In this document: positions 7,847-16,704 of the stretch, one piece after another
How positions within the stretch are numbered: position 1 is the stretch's first letter
Layout: each line of letters starts with the position of its first letter
NCBI GenBank assembly: GCA_963770995.1
Contig: CAVYRS010000004.1
Coordinates: 62,001 to 126,000 of the forward strand
Source: CAVSWN01 sp963770995
Lineage (GTDB): Bacteria > Acidobacteriota > Vicinamibacteria > Vicinamibacterales > CAVVIG01
Length of the DNA stretch: 64,000 nt
Direction: 5' to 3'
The notes under the pieces: generated by a model
Seen by the model: the letters and a program-made list of their open reading frames with translations, nothing else
Databases searched by the model: none
What the model was told of the DNA's origin: nothing
Made by a program: the position numbers and the translations under genes

Positions 7847-8515
7847 TCAGTTGCGCGTCAGCGTCAGCCGCAAGTCCGTCGTGCTGCACGCGACGAAGTC
7901 CCCGCACGGAAACGGATAGGCCGATGGAGTCGGGCAGTACCAGACGCTGCCCGTGCCCGATGCGTCGATTGACGTAATGAGATCGCCGGACACGCTGAAC
8001 GGCCCGGTCGCACTCCCGGTAATCTCCAGCCATGTTCCCGACGACGACTGCTCCACGATGTGGCCGCCATGCGCTTCGTCGTTGTTGTTCTCGAGGGCGA
8101 AACTTGCCGTGTCGGTATCCTTGGAGGCAAAGAACTGGTGGCAGCCGATGCCCTCAAAACGCCCTGATGCCGCCGTACAGATCGGGCCTTGCAGGAACGT
8201 CCCGCTGGTGAGTGTCACAACGTAGGGCGCACTCCACACGTGGGGTGCCCCCACACCCCGTTCGATGCTCGCACTGTACGTGCGAGTCCGTTCCGCTACG
8301 GGAACGACGCTGCATGTCGAACCAATCGTGAGCGTCACCGTGTACGACCTCTCGAGGGGCGATGGACGAACCGGCGGCTGCGGCGGCCCTAACGGCTGTA
8401 TCTGTGCCGATGGCCCGGTCGTTGTTGGAGTGGGTGCGTGCGGCTGGGCGCGGCACGCGACCAACACGATCCCGAGCAGGAGCCGAGGCACTCTATGGGC
8501 CATCACGTCGGGCAT
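7847..8515 (-). CDS. Putative lipoprotein of unknown function
   Basis: 222 aa. ATG 8515 is preferred over upstream codons because AAGGAGG lies 8 bases before it and a lipoprotein signal follows (RVPRLLLGIVLVAC). After a Pro/Thr-rich linker (HAPTPTTTGPSAQIQPLGPP), the mature part is beta-rich with several cysteines (TCSVVPVAERT, GPICTAASG, VWYCPTPSAY, DFVACSTTDL). These are likely paired as disulfides in the periplasm or on the surface. It ends LRLTLTRN. This pattern recurs in secreted Acidobacteria proteins with no assigned role. The 91-bp gap to the hydrolase on the same strand leaves a shared transcript possible but unproven. Confidence 0.65.
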   Translation of the reverse strand: MPDVMAHRVPRLLLGIVLVACRAQPHAPTPTTTGPSAQIQPLGPPQPPVRPSPLERSYTVTLTIGSTCSVVPVAERTRTYSASIERGVGAPHVWSAPYVVTLTSGTFLQGPICTAASGRFEGIGCHQFFASKDTDTASFALENNNDEAHGGHIVEQSSSGTWLEITGSATGPFSVSGDLITSIDASGTGSVWYCPTPSAYPFPCGDFVACSTTDLRLTLTRN

Positions 8516-9233
8516 CCTCGCCGCCTCCTTGGAACGCCCCTGACTCCCCTTAACGACGCGCCGGGCTGATCTGAACATGTGTCAAGGGGCGCAAACTGTC
8601 GAATAGAATCGGACGCCGCCGCAACGGGGAGACGCACGTGGCGCTCGACACTGAACGAAAACTGAAGGGACGACAGGAAACATCAGACGCCGTTCGCTCG
8701 CGTGGGTTGACGGATCCGTTCTCGGCCCCGGCTCCCCTCAGCGACAGCGCGTATTAGCCAGCATGGGATCCTGACGCGCCCCGGGCGCCGAAGTCAATGG
8801 CGCAAGGGGGTCATGCGCTGATATTGGATCTCGGCGCCGACACACACCGGGGTGTCCGCGCTGTCAAGACGTTGCGTCGAATGTTGGCATGTCCTCATCG
8901 ACCTATTGGTCGATGGCGGAGGTCACCCTGGCCGTCGGCCCAAAGCCAGCACCGAATCGTGGACTTCTGGGTGTGCTTCGCCCCTCTCCGTTCACCGCCG
9001 AGCGCCTGTTCGCCGAGTGATCGTCGCGTCGGTTCGAGAGCTCAGGGCTGCGCTTGCTCCGTGTTCATTTCTCCCCGAACCGCACGACTGACGTGTTCAC
9101 TCCAGCCGAACAGCCGAGACGGGATTCTGAAAGAAGTGCAGCCGGCAGGCCACCGGAGCCAATAGCGGCACGACACACGAGTGATGTGGGCTATGGGCGC
9201 CCCGCGATGGGGCCCCCACGACCATTCGTGTGA
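8516..9233. other. 718-bp stretch, no gene seen
   Basis: Open frames here are antisense or unrelated shadows with no start signal and no recognisable domain. A GGAAACATCA word near 8676 also occurs at 16252 upstream of the large exoprotein gene; the significance is unknown. I see no RNA gene or clear hairpin. Confidence 0.4.
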
Positions 9234-9932
9234 TCAACTTCCGAGAATGTTGATCGCGCGTGACATGACGGCGACAATCGTCACGAGCGAGATCGAGGTT
9301 TGGAGCATCATCAGGAGCTTGGCGCGAGACGTCAGCGGCAGTGTATCGGTGGGGCTGAACGCTGTGGCCGTCGAGAATCCAAGGAATAGGTAGTCGACGA
9401 AGGTCGGCCGCCAATCGGGTGGCACGTCCTCGCGGGCTCCTTCCTGTGGAAAGAGCCAATCAGGCCTCGGGCCCGCGTTGGCCGCCCGAGCTTCAGGACC
9501 GCCGCGATCAATCTGCCAGTACAGCAGCGAGAACGTGAGCACGTTGTTGACCCAGATCGCCACGCTTGACGTGAGAAGCTGGATGCCGCCGATCTCTCCC
9601 GACCGGTGCACCATCTCGGCGATCAACTGCGTCAGGTTAGCGACCATTCCGCTCCCCGCAACGACGAAGAAGAGCAGCGTGATCGTGCGCTCGATGCGAA
9701 GCCACCGCTCTTTTGCGGTACTCAGCATGATGGCAGCCATCGGCACGATCAGCGCGATAACAAGGACGTAGGGAACCCAAAACGGGAGCAATTTGACGCG
9801 GTCGGGCAATATTGCCAGCAGGAGAGCTGCCGCGAGGACCGCGAGTGCGACGGGCCAGCGCGGTTCGATATGGAGTGCTTGAGCCGGTCCTCTCCTAGTG
9901 TCGCCCACCGTGCATCTCGCAACGGGGGGCAT
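9234..9932 (-). CDS. Ion-channel-like integral membrane protein
   Basis: 232 aa with about five transmembrane helices: ALAVLAAALLLAILP, VPYVLVIALIVPMAAIML, ITLLFFVVAGSGMVANLTQL, SSVAIWVNNVLTFSLLYW and the C-terminal LISLVTIV-like helix ending SRAINILGS. Between the last two is a re-entrant-looking YLFLGFSTATAFSPTDTLPL. This is positioned like the selectivity loop of two-TM potassium channels but lacks the TVGYG signature. Proteins with this T-A-F-S-P-T-D loop are usually annotated as ion channels or hypothetical. Flanking stretches are decayed, so it looks like a single-gene transcript. Start at ATG 9932; an internal start before the first helix is possible. Confidence 0.65.
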   Translation of the reverse strand: MPPVARCTVGDTRRGPAQALHIEPRWPVALAVLAAALLLAILPDRVKLLPFWVPYVLVIALIVPMAAIMLSTAKERWLRIERTITLLFFVVAGSGMVANLTQLIAEMVHRSGEIGGIQLLTSSVAIWVNNVLTFSLLYWQIDRGGPEARAANAGPRPDWLFPQEGAREDVPPDWRPTFVDYLFLGFSTATAFSPTDTLPLTSRAKLLMMLQTSISLVTIVAVMSRAINILGS

Positions 9933-10403
9933 GAGCGAAAAGCGTGCCGTAGGAGTGTCTCATTTCGTCCAAGAACGCCTTTCAGCGAATCGTTGGAACC
10001 CTTGGCGTGGCTCGCAGCGGCATTCGCGAGGGCCTTTGCCGCCGACCAGTCACTTGAACGCGATCTCGGTGCCGGCGGCATGATGAACATCGGTCCCGCT
10101 CGAAGGCATCCGCCTGTTTTGCGGAAAGGGCCTCAGGCCTCAGTCTCACACAGCTAGAAGACGCGTTTCGCGCCGCGCACGCGAGCGACGCCGAGCTCCG
10201 CGGGTTCGCTCGAGCGACGTACCAGAGAATCCAAGAAATCGTGAAAACAGCGGGCTGGTTCCGTCGGTCGCCGAACCTGGCGAGCTACCGCACCGCAAAC
10301 GTGTCGTTGGCACGGGTTTCCCATGCTAGACGTTTAAAAGAGACGAAAGACGGGAGGTACCACGACATGTTGTGAAGGAGCCACGAAAAGGAGCGGTAGT
10401 CGT
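9933..10403. other. 471-bp stretch; possible remnant of a Ser/Thr kinase N-terminus
   Basis: No complete gene. On the plus strand, 10020-10085 encodes AFARAFAADQSLERDLGAGG then MM. This is close to the start of PknB-type kinases (A-L-x-x-x-Y-x-L-E-R-E-L-G-x-G-G-M) including the glycine-rich loop, but the kinase homology does not continue. Probably a fossil. The 3' 80 bp contain the leader of the next gene, with GGAGC repeats near 10377-10394. Confidence 0.3.
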
Positions 10404-10986
10404 ATGAGGTCTCGTGTTTGGTTCGTTCTGCTCGGTTTCCTCTCGCTCGCCATTATCTCGCAAACCGCTCATGCGTTCGGCGGCGGGTTCCTGCCAGCCG
10501 GTACGCGTGTAAGCGTTCAGACAACCCAACCGCTCGACGCCAACTTCGCCGAGCTCGGCATGAGCGTCAGCGCCATCGTCGACGATCCGGTTGTTGACGG
10601 CCGTGGAGTGATCGTCATCCCACGCGGAACCGCGGCGACGCTGGAAGTCGTCGGCGTGGATCGAATCCTCCAACATGAAGGGTCGAGATCGCATCAACCT
10701 CATGCTGCGCTGGCTGCACATCGGAGGGCGCGCGCACCCGGTGTCGACGAGTTATGCTCAGCTCCGAGGGCCGAGTGAAGGCAAGAAGGCCGCGAAGAAG
10801 ATCGGCGGCGGCGCGGGAATCGGGGCCGTAGTCGGAGGTATCCTCGGCGGCGGCGCCGGCGCGGCGATTGGTGCGGCGGCCGGTGGCGCAACGGGCGCGG
10901 CCGTGACGGGCTCGGGCAAGAAAGACCTGCGCGTTCCGGCGGGAGCGCGGCTGCAGTTCCGCCTCAACGCGCCGACGAGGATTTGA
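10404..10986 (+). pseudogene. Secreted glycine-zipper protein, frameshifted
   Basis: ATG 10404 opens a signal peptide (VWFVLLGFLSLAIISQTAHA) and a beta domain (LPAGTRVSVQTTQPLDANFA, then VVDGRGVIVIPRGTAATLEV). Near 10662-10674 the frame changes, and the protein continues as NMKGRDRINLMLRWLHIGGR, a glycine-zipper stretch (GGGAGIGAVVGGILGGGAGA) and LRVPAGARLQFRLNAPTRI before TGA at 10984. Removing one C in gaTCGAA near 10662 restores a continuous 193-aa frame, so this is probably a +1 sequencing insertion rather than decay. The family is common in Acidobacteria and its role is unknown; the glycine zipper suggests membrane insertion. Confidence 0.7.
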
Positions 10987-11033
10987 CGACTGACGTGGTC
11001 GTGTTGCCGTTCTGCTCCGTCGGACACGTCGCA

Positions 11034-11423
11034 CTATCTCTCTTCTATTCGGATGACGACGGCGCTCCAAGGGCAATACGAGCCACCGTCGAATTGTGTG
11101 CCTTCTCGCTCGACGTGCGACGGCAACCCGTCGCACACTTCAATCGCCACCTCGGCGAACGTAACGTTCTCCAGGTGCCAGCTCCACCCCGTATTGACCT
11201 GCGTGCCCGAGACGATGCGCCCGAGTGGGATGCGGGCGCGGCTTCCAGCCCGCGCCGCCCGTGCAGCGGCGAGTTGATCCGAAGAGGTCAACAAGACGCG
11301 AAACGTCTCGTTCACCACGCGAAACGTGACCACCGCGTCCGATGATGGGGCCGTTGGTGTGCCATGGCACGCAAGAAGACCCGATGTCAGAGCCAGAGAG
11401 CCGAGCATTCTGGTAACGTTCAT
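11034..11423 (-). CDS. BP74-like domain lipoprotein
   Basis: 129 aa from ATG 11423, which precedes a lipoprotein signal (MLGSLALTSGLLAC then HGTPTAPSS). The mature part contains VTFRVVNETFRVLLTSSDQL, GRIVSGTQVNTGWSWHLENV, TFAEVAIEVCDGLPSHVE and a final YCPWSAVVIRIEE. The order of W-x-x-H-L, AIEVCD and CPW matches the BP74-related N-terminal domain described in slime-mould and bacterial secreted proteins. Likely periplasmic or surface-exposed. The upstream neighbour on the same strand is a truncated carbonic anhydrase 44 bp away, which may have donated or lost the promoter. Confidence 0.7.
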   Translation of the reverse strand: MNVTRMLGSLALTSGLLACHGTPTAPSSDAVVTFRVVNETFRVLLTSSDQLAAARAARAGSRARIPLGRIVSGTQVNTGWSWHLENVTFAEVAIEVCDGLPSHVEREGTQFDGGSYCPWSAVVIRIEER

Positions 11424-11466
11424 GACAACTCTTGTGCTTGGCGCACCCGGCGGGTCGGCCTCGCCT

Positions 11467-11760
11467 TCAGGCGAGGGAACGTTTAACTGAGAAACAAGCG
11501 GGGAATTGAGCGGCCGCGCTCGAGCGTTGCTGGGCGCGATAGTCGCGCGACGCCATCGCTCCTGATCGAAACCGCTCATTTCCCTTCTTCAACTCGTCGA
11601 TCACCTGTGCCGGTGTCATACGGTCGCGCTGCTCTTTGGTGAGGGCACCGGCCTGCGTGAGAGCCTGCGCGGACGAGGCCACGGGGCGGGCCATCGCGCA
11701 CGCGCCGAGCGCCGCGAGAAAGCGGCGCCGACGGAACCTCGGATGTGCTGGTGCATGCAT
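11467..11760 (-). pseudogene. Beta-carbonic anhydrase, N-terminal fragment with Tat signal
   Basis: From ATG 11760 a twin-arginine signal (RFRRRRFLAALGACAMARPV) is followed by LTKEQRDRMTPAQVIDELKK, GNERFRSG and RDYRAQQRSSAAAQFPAC. This is the standard beginning of periplasmic beta-class carbonic anhydrases (T-P-x-x-V-L-x-x-L-x-x-G-N-x-R-F). Homology stops exactly where the first zinc-ligand motif (CxDSR) should follow. All zinc ligands are absent, so the fragment cannot be catalytic. The reading ends 13 codons later in unrelated sequence. Genuine truncation rather than frameshift, because no zinc-ligand motif occurs downstream in any frame. Confidence 0.75.
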
Positions 11761-12157
11761 GAGCGACGTTAGTGCATGACGCGCGCCGCGAATGGCGAGG
11801 ACGTTGCACACGGACAAAAGGGAATTGACGACATCGCCTCGCAACATGCGGACGATCACTTCTCGCCACTTGCGAGCATCAGGACTCTGGCTGCGTGTTG
11901 CCTTCGGATGGTTGCCTTGGTGCGTGCCGGTTTGAGGGTTCAGGCAGGAACGCATCTCGAAGGAACTCTGAAGATCCCGACCCGCTGTCTCGCATCCGGC
12001 CGCATGTCGTGGCTCTCGCAGGATTTGGTGGAGTGTTCTCTCGAGTTCCTTGGATGCTCCGCGAGGTGAAGGCCCCGCCGTTGGCATCTCCGTTGCCCTC
12101 CAACGGTGGGAAGGCGGCGGCGTTGCCGTCATCCGATTCACTCAGGTAGGAGGAAGA

Positions 12158-12763
12158 ATGCAGACCCCACTTCGTTATCTCACGGCGCTGGCGTGCATCG
12201 CTTTTGCCCACACGGCGAGCGTCGCCATCGCCCAGACATCTCAACATCAGAGCCACGCGGCACGAGCGGAACACGCCGTCGCCGGAGAACTCAAGAACAT
12301 AGACCATGGAGCCAAGATTCTCGTGATCCGCACGGCCCATGGCACCGAAGAGACCTTCAAGTTCGTCGCAGGCGCCACCGTCCGCGGGGTCACGGATGTG
12401 GCACACGTCACCGATCTCGCGGCCAAGGCCGCTCTGGAAAGCGCAGCGGTGGTCGTCTATTACACGGGCGAGGGTGTCGCGAAGACGGCTGTTGGGATCG
12501 ACCACCTGGGCAAACGGACCCTCAAACTCGCGAAGGGCACGATTGTACGGGTTGACGAGGCGGGCAAGTACGTCGTCATCAAGACCGCTTCAGGCGTCGA
12601 GGAAACATATGACCTGACGAAGGACTGCGTGGTCGATACTGGCAGAGGTATTGAGAGGGGCGTCCGTGCGACTGGCGCTGCGTTGAAGCATGGCGCCGAG
12701 GCAGCCATTCACTATTCCGAAGAGGGCGGCAAGAAGGTCGCGCATCTGTTCAAGCACCTCTAA
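12158..12763 (+). CDS. Secreted protein with two tandem copies of a small beta domain
   Basis: 201 aa. ATG 12158 is set by GTAGGAGGAAGA immediately upstream and by the signal peptide that follows (LTALACIAFAHTASVAIAQ). The mature protein contains two related units of about 70 residues. The first runs from GELKNIDHGAKILVIRTAHG through EETFKF to VVYYTGEGVAKTA. The second runs from GTIVRVDEAGKYVVIKTASG through EETYDL to AIHYSEEGGKKVAHLFKHL. Each unit has V-I-[RK]-T-A-x-G-x-E-E-T and a final [YH]Y-[TS]-x-E-G, so they arose by internal duplication. No named family is recognised. Confidence 0.75.
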   Translation: MQTPLRYLTALACIAFAHTASVAIAQTSQHQSHAARAEHAVAGELKNIDHGAKILVIRTAHGTEETFKFVAGATVRGVTDVAHVTDLAAKAALESAAVVVYYTGEGVAKTAVGIDHLGKRTLKLAKGTIVRVDEAGKYVVIKTASGVEETYDLTKDCVVDTGRGIERGVRATGAALKHGAEAAIHYSEEGGKKVAHLFKHL

Positions 12764-13061
12764 GCAAGGAGACCACGGCACCGCGGTTCATCTTTTCGGC
12801 CCTCGCGAGAGGCGTCGGCTAGCAGCCCTCTACGGCAATCGGGTCGCGCAGATCATCCACCACTCGCGGTGGCCACTGCGCGCACCCCACAACCACGTTC
12901 CTTAAAGGCGCTGCGCTTTTCCCGGTCTTGTCATGCACCTGGAGGCGGCTCGGCCGAAAGTTCCATTCCGCGAGGTGTTCTTGATTGAGAACGTCGCGTC
13001 CTTAACACAGCCACGCTCGGCTGAGGCCCCGGCTCCCGTCGTTATGTGCTCGCGGAAGTAG
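12764..13061. other. 298-bp intergenic between convergent genes
   Basis: No confident gene. A short frame encoding ARPKVPFREVFLIENVAS (about 12950-13005) has protein-like composition but no family or start. No obvious intrinsic terminator with a T-run was seen. Confidence 0.3.
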
Positions 13062-16000
13062 TCAGCTGCCCGCCTTGATGAAGCTGAACACCTGGCCGCT
13101 CGGTGTGAAGTCGCCCTCGGGCGCGATGCCGTCGGCGGCGTGGTTCTCCGAGGCCAGCCGGTTCACGCGGCGCGGTCCGGTGGCGCCTCGGAGGACGAGC
13201 TCGGTCGACTCGCCGCTGTCGACGATCATCGCGTCGGTCGCCTGCAGGATATCGCGATAGAACTCCCCGAGCTGGTTCGGCGTGGCGCCGTTGCCACCGT
13301 CGATGCCCTCGCCGTCCGCGATCACGAACCACGCGACCGTCCCGTTGGCGTTCGTGCCGATGCTGGTACGCGCGTACGCGAACTCGCCGGCGAACCCGCC
13401 GTGGTTGATGACGCCGCGCGCGATGGCGGTGCCGGCGCGCAGGAGCACGTGCCCCATCTGGAGGGCGTAGAGGTAGTCGCTTCGGTTGTACGGTTGCGCG
13501 GCGTCGTAGATCGGGCACGCGTTCCCGGCGGGGCAGTTCGGGACCCCGGCGACCCGCTTCCAGCCGTTGGTCGAGGTCATGAAGTCGGTGTCCGTCATGA
13601 CGATGTTCGCGCGGCGCTGCGAGCCGGTGCCCTTCACGCCGAACAGCGGCGTCGTCCACGCGGCCTGGACGGCGACTGCCGGGGCCGGCGCGCGACCGGC
13701 CACCGGATTCGCGAAGTACTCAGCAAGGGCGCACTCGACCTCGGACGGTCGGCAGATGCCACCCGCGCACTCGCCGGGCGGCACGAAGCCGTTGATGTAG
13801 AGGTAGCCGATCGAGCGCGTCGCCGCGACCGGCGGCCCGGCCTGGTCGGAGCACGATGCCTGCCCGATGTCCTTCAGGCGGTTCACCGTATCCAGCGTCC
13901 ACCAGATGCCGTTGATCATGACGGGCGCGTTCTGCGCGACGGCGACGTCCACGAGCCGCTGAAACTCGCCGTTCGCGGCGAACGGCACCTTCCCGATCGT
14001 GATCGGCGCTTTGGTGACGTCGATGCGCACCGTGTGGAGGATCGTGCGCCCGCGCGAGTAATCGAGGTACGTCTTGTACGTGATCCCCTGCTGGAGGATG
14101 AACGACTCCTCGAGCGCGGCGTCGACTTCAATGCCCGCCGGCGCTCCGAACCCCGGCACGCGGACGTTGACCGCCTCGAGCGGGGCGAAGCCCGACTTCA
14201 TGATCACGACGCGGTGCGGCCCGCCGGTCAGGCCGGCGACGTTCCAGAACCCGTTCACGTCGGTCCTGCGCGAGACGCCACCGGCGACCACCGACGCGCC
14301 AGCGATCGGCGCGCCGGTGCGCTTGTTCTTGACCACGCCGTAGATGCCCGCGAAGTCCGCGGTGCACGCCACGTCCGTGCCGTAGTCGACGTGGAGCCCG
14401 GTGCTCGTGCCGGCCCGAGACAGCATGAAGCCGAGCCGGTACACACCCGGCTGGTGGCACGTGAAGCCGAGCCGGCGCGTGTGCGTGTAGACGACCCCCG
14501 GCGCCGAGTTCTGGACGATGTGACCGCCGGCGTTCTCGACGTTCAAGCTCGGCGACACGTGCAGGTCCGGGTTGACGTTCACGGACGCAGGCGTGACCTC
14601 GCCGATCGGATTCTCGTCGGGGAAGAACGCCGGACACCCGTCGTTGAGGCGACCGTCGCCGTCGTTGTCGACCCAATCGGTGCACGCGGTCTCAGCCGCG
14701 CCAACGGGCGGGCAGCCGTCGTTCGGCACGCCATCGAAGTCGGTGTCGTCGTTGAACACGCACTCCATCCCCGGGACCAGGTGGACGTTCGCGGTGTAGC
14801 GGACGCCGACCTTGAGCTGCGCCGGCGACACGAACGCTTCGGAGAAGTTCCCGCGCGTGGGCGCGCCCGGCACGGTCGGCTGCGAGATCCACATCGTGTC
14901 GATGTACGGAAGGGTCTCGTCGATCAGGGTGGGCGAGGTGTGGCCCTGCAAGTCGAGGTTCCCGTAGCCGTTGTACGCGCGATCGACGTACCAGAACCCG
15001 TTCGTGCCCATCACGGCGAGATCGATGTTGCCGCCCGTGTTCGTGAACCGGCCCGGCACGAACGTCGCGCCGCCGCCGGCCCAGCCTGCGAAGAAGAACG
15101 GGAACGTGTTCCACGTGCCGAAGCCGTCGGCCGCGAAGTCGATTGCCCAATGCCCATCGGACATCTGCACCGCGAGGTCCGCGACCTTGTCGTAGCCGGG
15201 ATCGAAGTTCGCGATGATCGGCTTGTTGCTCGCGTCGCCGTAATCGGCGAGCGGCACCGCGCAGCTCGGGCATGGCGCCTGCCAGCCGCGGAAGCCGTCG
15301 GCGGCGAGGTCGAAGAACCAGGTGCCGACGGTGGTCTTCACCGAGAGATCTGCGCACGAATCACCGTCGACGTCGCCCACCGCGGGCGTGTCGTCGCTGC
15401 CGCCGTAGCCGAGGACCGGGAAGCCGGCGCCGGGCTGCACGACGCACGGGCAGCCGCCGGCGCACGGGATGTTCCAGCCGTTGAAGCCGTCGCTCGAGTA
15501 ATCGAAGAACCAGGCGCCGCTGCCGTCGGTGGACCGCACCGAGAGATCGGCGCGGCCGTCGCCGTCGTAGTCGGCGGGCCATGGCACGGCGTCAGCGAAC
15601 CCGTAGCCGCCGCGGATCTCGTCGAACACGCCAAAGCCGTTGTCCGCGAAGTCGATCGCCCACGTCCCGTCGGCGGCCTTGATCGCGAGATCGGCTTTGA
15701 GGTCGGCGGGGCCGCCGTAGGTCATGCCGTAATCGGCTGGCACCGGGATCGCGGAGCCGTCGCCGTAGCCGTAGTACGCGAAGTCCCAGCGGTTGCCGTA
15801 GCCGTCGGAGCCGAGGCACTGGCGGTTCGTCGGGCAGCCGTCGTCGATGTAGCCGTCCTTGTCGTCGTCGAACGCCGTGTGGTACGGCGCGGTGCACGCG
15901 CTGGCGATCGTGACCTCGGCGTCGCCGACGGCGGGGCAGCCGTCGTTGATGAAGCCGTCGAGGTCGTCGTCGACGTAGTTGTCGCACGCGGTCTCGGGCG

Positions 16001-16229
16001 CGTCGGGCGGCAAGCACCGCGCGACGTCGATGTACCAGATGCCGCTCGATGCCTTGTATCCGAAGTCGGTCAGCTTATCGCCGTCGTAGTCCGCCGGGAC
16101 GAACACCGCGTTCGCGGGCGGGTTCACGAGGGTCTGCTCGGTCTCGGCCACCACCTCCTCGTCGACGGCGCAGACTGCGAGTGCCAGGAGCGGCGCGATG
16201 AGGGCGACGACGCGGAGTGGGAGTCCCAT
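13062..16229 (-). CDS. Large secreted FG-GAP / TSP3-like / NAGPA phosphodiester glycosidase protein
   Basis: 1055 aa, intact. The N-terminal hydrophobic leader (VVALIAPLLALAVCAVDEEV) is followed by ETEQTL, like myxobacterial exported proteins. Residues about 40-450 form repeated FG-GAP/VCBS-like blades with the recurring pattern DLAVxxxDGxWxxDxAxDGFG. At least four calcium-binding, thrombospondin-3-like units (DDDLDGFINDGCP, DDDKDGYIDDGCP, DNDGDGRLNDGCP) are interspersed. A carboxypeptidase-regulatory-like domain (GVVKNKRTGAPIAGASVVAG) lies near 650-720. The C-terminal about 300 residues are a phosphodiester glycosidase (NAGPA) domain, with PVMINGIWW, RTSIGTNANGTVAWFVIADG and a final DAMIVDSGESTELVL. 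Probably a surface or secreted glycan-acting enzyme. Its domain architecture differs from its neighbours, suggesting acquisition. Confidence 0.85.
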   Translation of the reverse strand: MGLPLRVVALIAPLLALAVCAVDEEVVAETEQTLVNPPANAVFVPADYDGDKLTDFGYKASSGIWYIDVARCLPPDAPETACDNYVDDDLDGFINDGCPAVGDAEVTIASACTAPYHTAFDDDKDGYIDDGCPTNRQCLGSDGYGNRWDFAYYGYGDGSAIPVPADYGMTYGGPADLKADLAIKAADGTWAIDFADNGFGVFDEIRGGYGFADAVPWPADYDGDGRADLSVRSTDGSGAWFFDYSSDGFNGWNIPCAGGCPCVVQPGAGFPVLGYGGSDDTPAVGDVDGDSCADLSVKTTVGTWFFDLAADGFRGWQAPCPSCAVPLADYGDASNKPIIANFDPGYDKVADLAVQMSDGHWAIDFAADGFGTWNTFPFFFAGWAGGGATFVPGRFTNTGGNIDLAVMGTNGFWYVDRAYNGYGNLDLQGHTSPTLIDETLPYIDTMWISQPTVPGAPTRGNFSEAFVSPAQLKVGVRYTANVHLVPGMECVFNDDTDFDGVPNDGCPPVGAAETACTDWVDNDGDGRLNDGCPAFFPDENPIGEVTPASVNVNPDLHVSPSLNVENAGGHIVQNSAPGVVYTHTRRLGFTCHQPGVYRLGFMLSRAGTSTGLHVDYGTDVACTADFAGIYGVVKNKRTGAPIAGASVVAGGVSRRTDVNGFWNVAGLTGGPHRVVIMKSGFAPLEAVNVRVPGFGAPAGIEVDAALEESFILQQGITYKTYLDYSRGRTILHTVRIDVTKAPITIGKVPFAANGEFQRLVDVAVAQNAPVMINGIWWTLDTVNRLKDIGQASCSDQAGPPVAATRSIGYLYINGFVPPGECAGGICRPSEVECALAEYFANPVAGRAPAPAVAVQAAWTTPLFGVKGTGSQRRANIVMTDTDFMTSTNGWKRVAGVPNCPAGNACPIYDAAQPYNRSDYLYALQMGHVLLRAGTAIARGVINHGGFAGEFAYARTSIGTNANGTVAWFVIADGEGIDGGNGATPNQLGEFYRDILQATDAMIVDSGESTELVLRGATGPRRVNRLASENHAADGIAPEGDFTPSGQVFSFIKAGS

Positions 16230-16250
16230 GGGACGACCTCATCGGACGAT

Positions 16251-16270
16251 AGGAAACATCAAGGAAACAT
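16251..16270. promoter_or_regulatory. Two AGGAAACAT direct repeats, 11-bp spacing, upstream of the large exoprotein gene
   Basis: AGGAAACAT occurs at 16251-16259 and again at 16262-16270, one helical turn apart, 22 bp before the start codon of the divergent-reading (minus) gene. This geometry would suit a regulator binding one face of the helix. There is no experimental or family support. Confidence 0.25.
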
Positions 16271-16704
16271 TAGGGCCATCTCGCAGTTAGCAAACGCTCC
16301 TTGGACCAAACCGCTTCGCGGTAGCTACGAGACCAACGTCCCAACCCATCGGCCGCACCGCTCTAGAGGTCCCCACGATCTGATCTGCGCATCTCGATAG
16401 GCTCTGCTGCGCGCGACTGGAATGGACCAGGCGGGCTTGCAGAGGAGCTTGTACTCCCCCGCTGATGCGGCCGCTCAATCACGGTCATTGAGTGCCACCC
16501 TGCACGACGTTGGTGATGCCTGATTTCGGGAAGGTTTCGCGCCAAAGGTGTCCTGAATGCCGATGATGCCGCCGCGTCGGTGCGCGCCACGTGTTCGACG
16601 CTCATCACCGCGAACCGCTGCCCGGTGTGCGTGCATCAGGTTGATCGGCACCGTGGCGGGCGCGGGTCCAATCATCGCGTCGATCACCGCGATCCCTGTG
16701 GTGC
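16271..16704. other. 434-bp stretch, no gene seen
   Basis: Several short overlapping frames exist on both strands, but none has family features or a credible start. I see no RNA gene. Confidence 0.35.

Noticed and set aside
8797..9165. 122-codon plus-strand frame in the 8.5-9.2 kb gap
   Set aside because: No ribosome-binding site, no recognisable domain, and Cys/Arg/Ser-rich composition typical of chance frames.
12773..13061. tRNA or small RNA in the intergenic stretch
   Set aside because: No cloverleaf with a T-loop consensus, and no strong hairpin followed by T residues.
13140..16400. 1086-codon open frame on the plus strand
   Set aside because: It is the antisense shadow of the 1055-aa exoprotein. 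Its translation is rich in R, V, D, G and H with no domain, as expected from reading GC-rich codons backwards.
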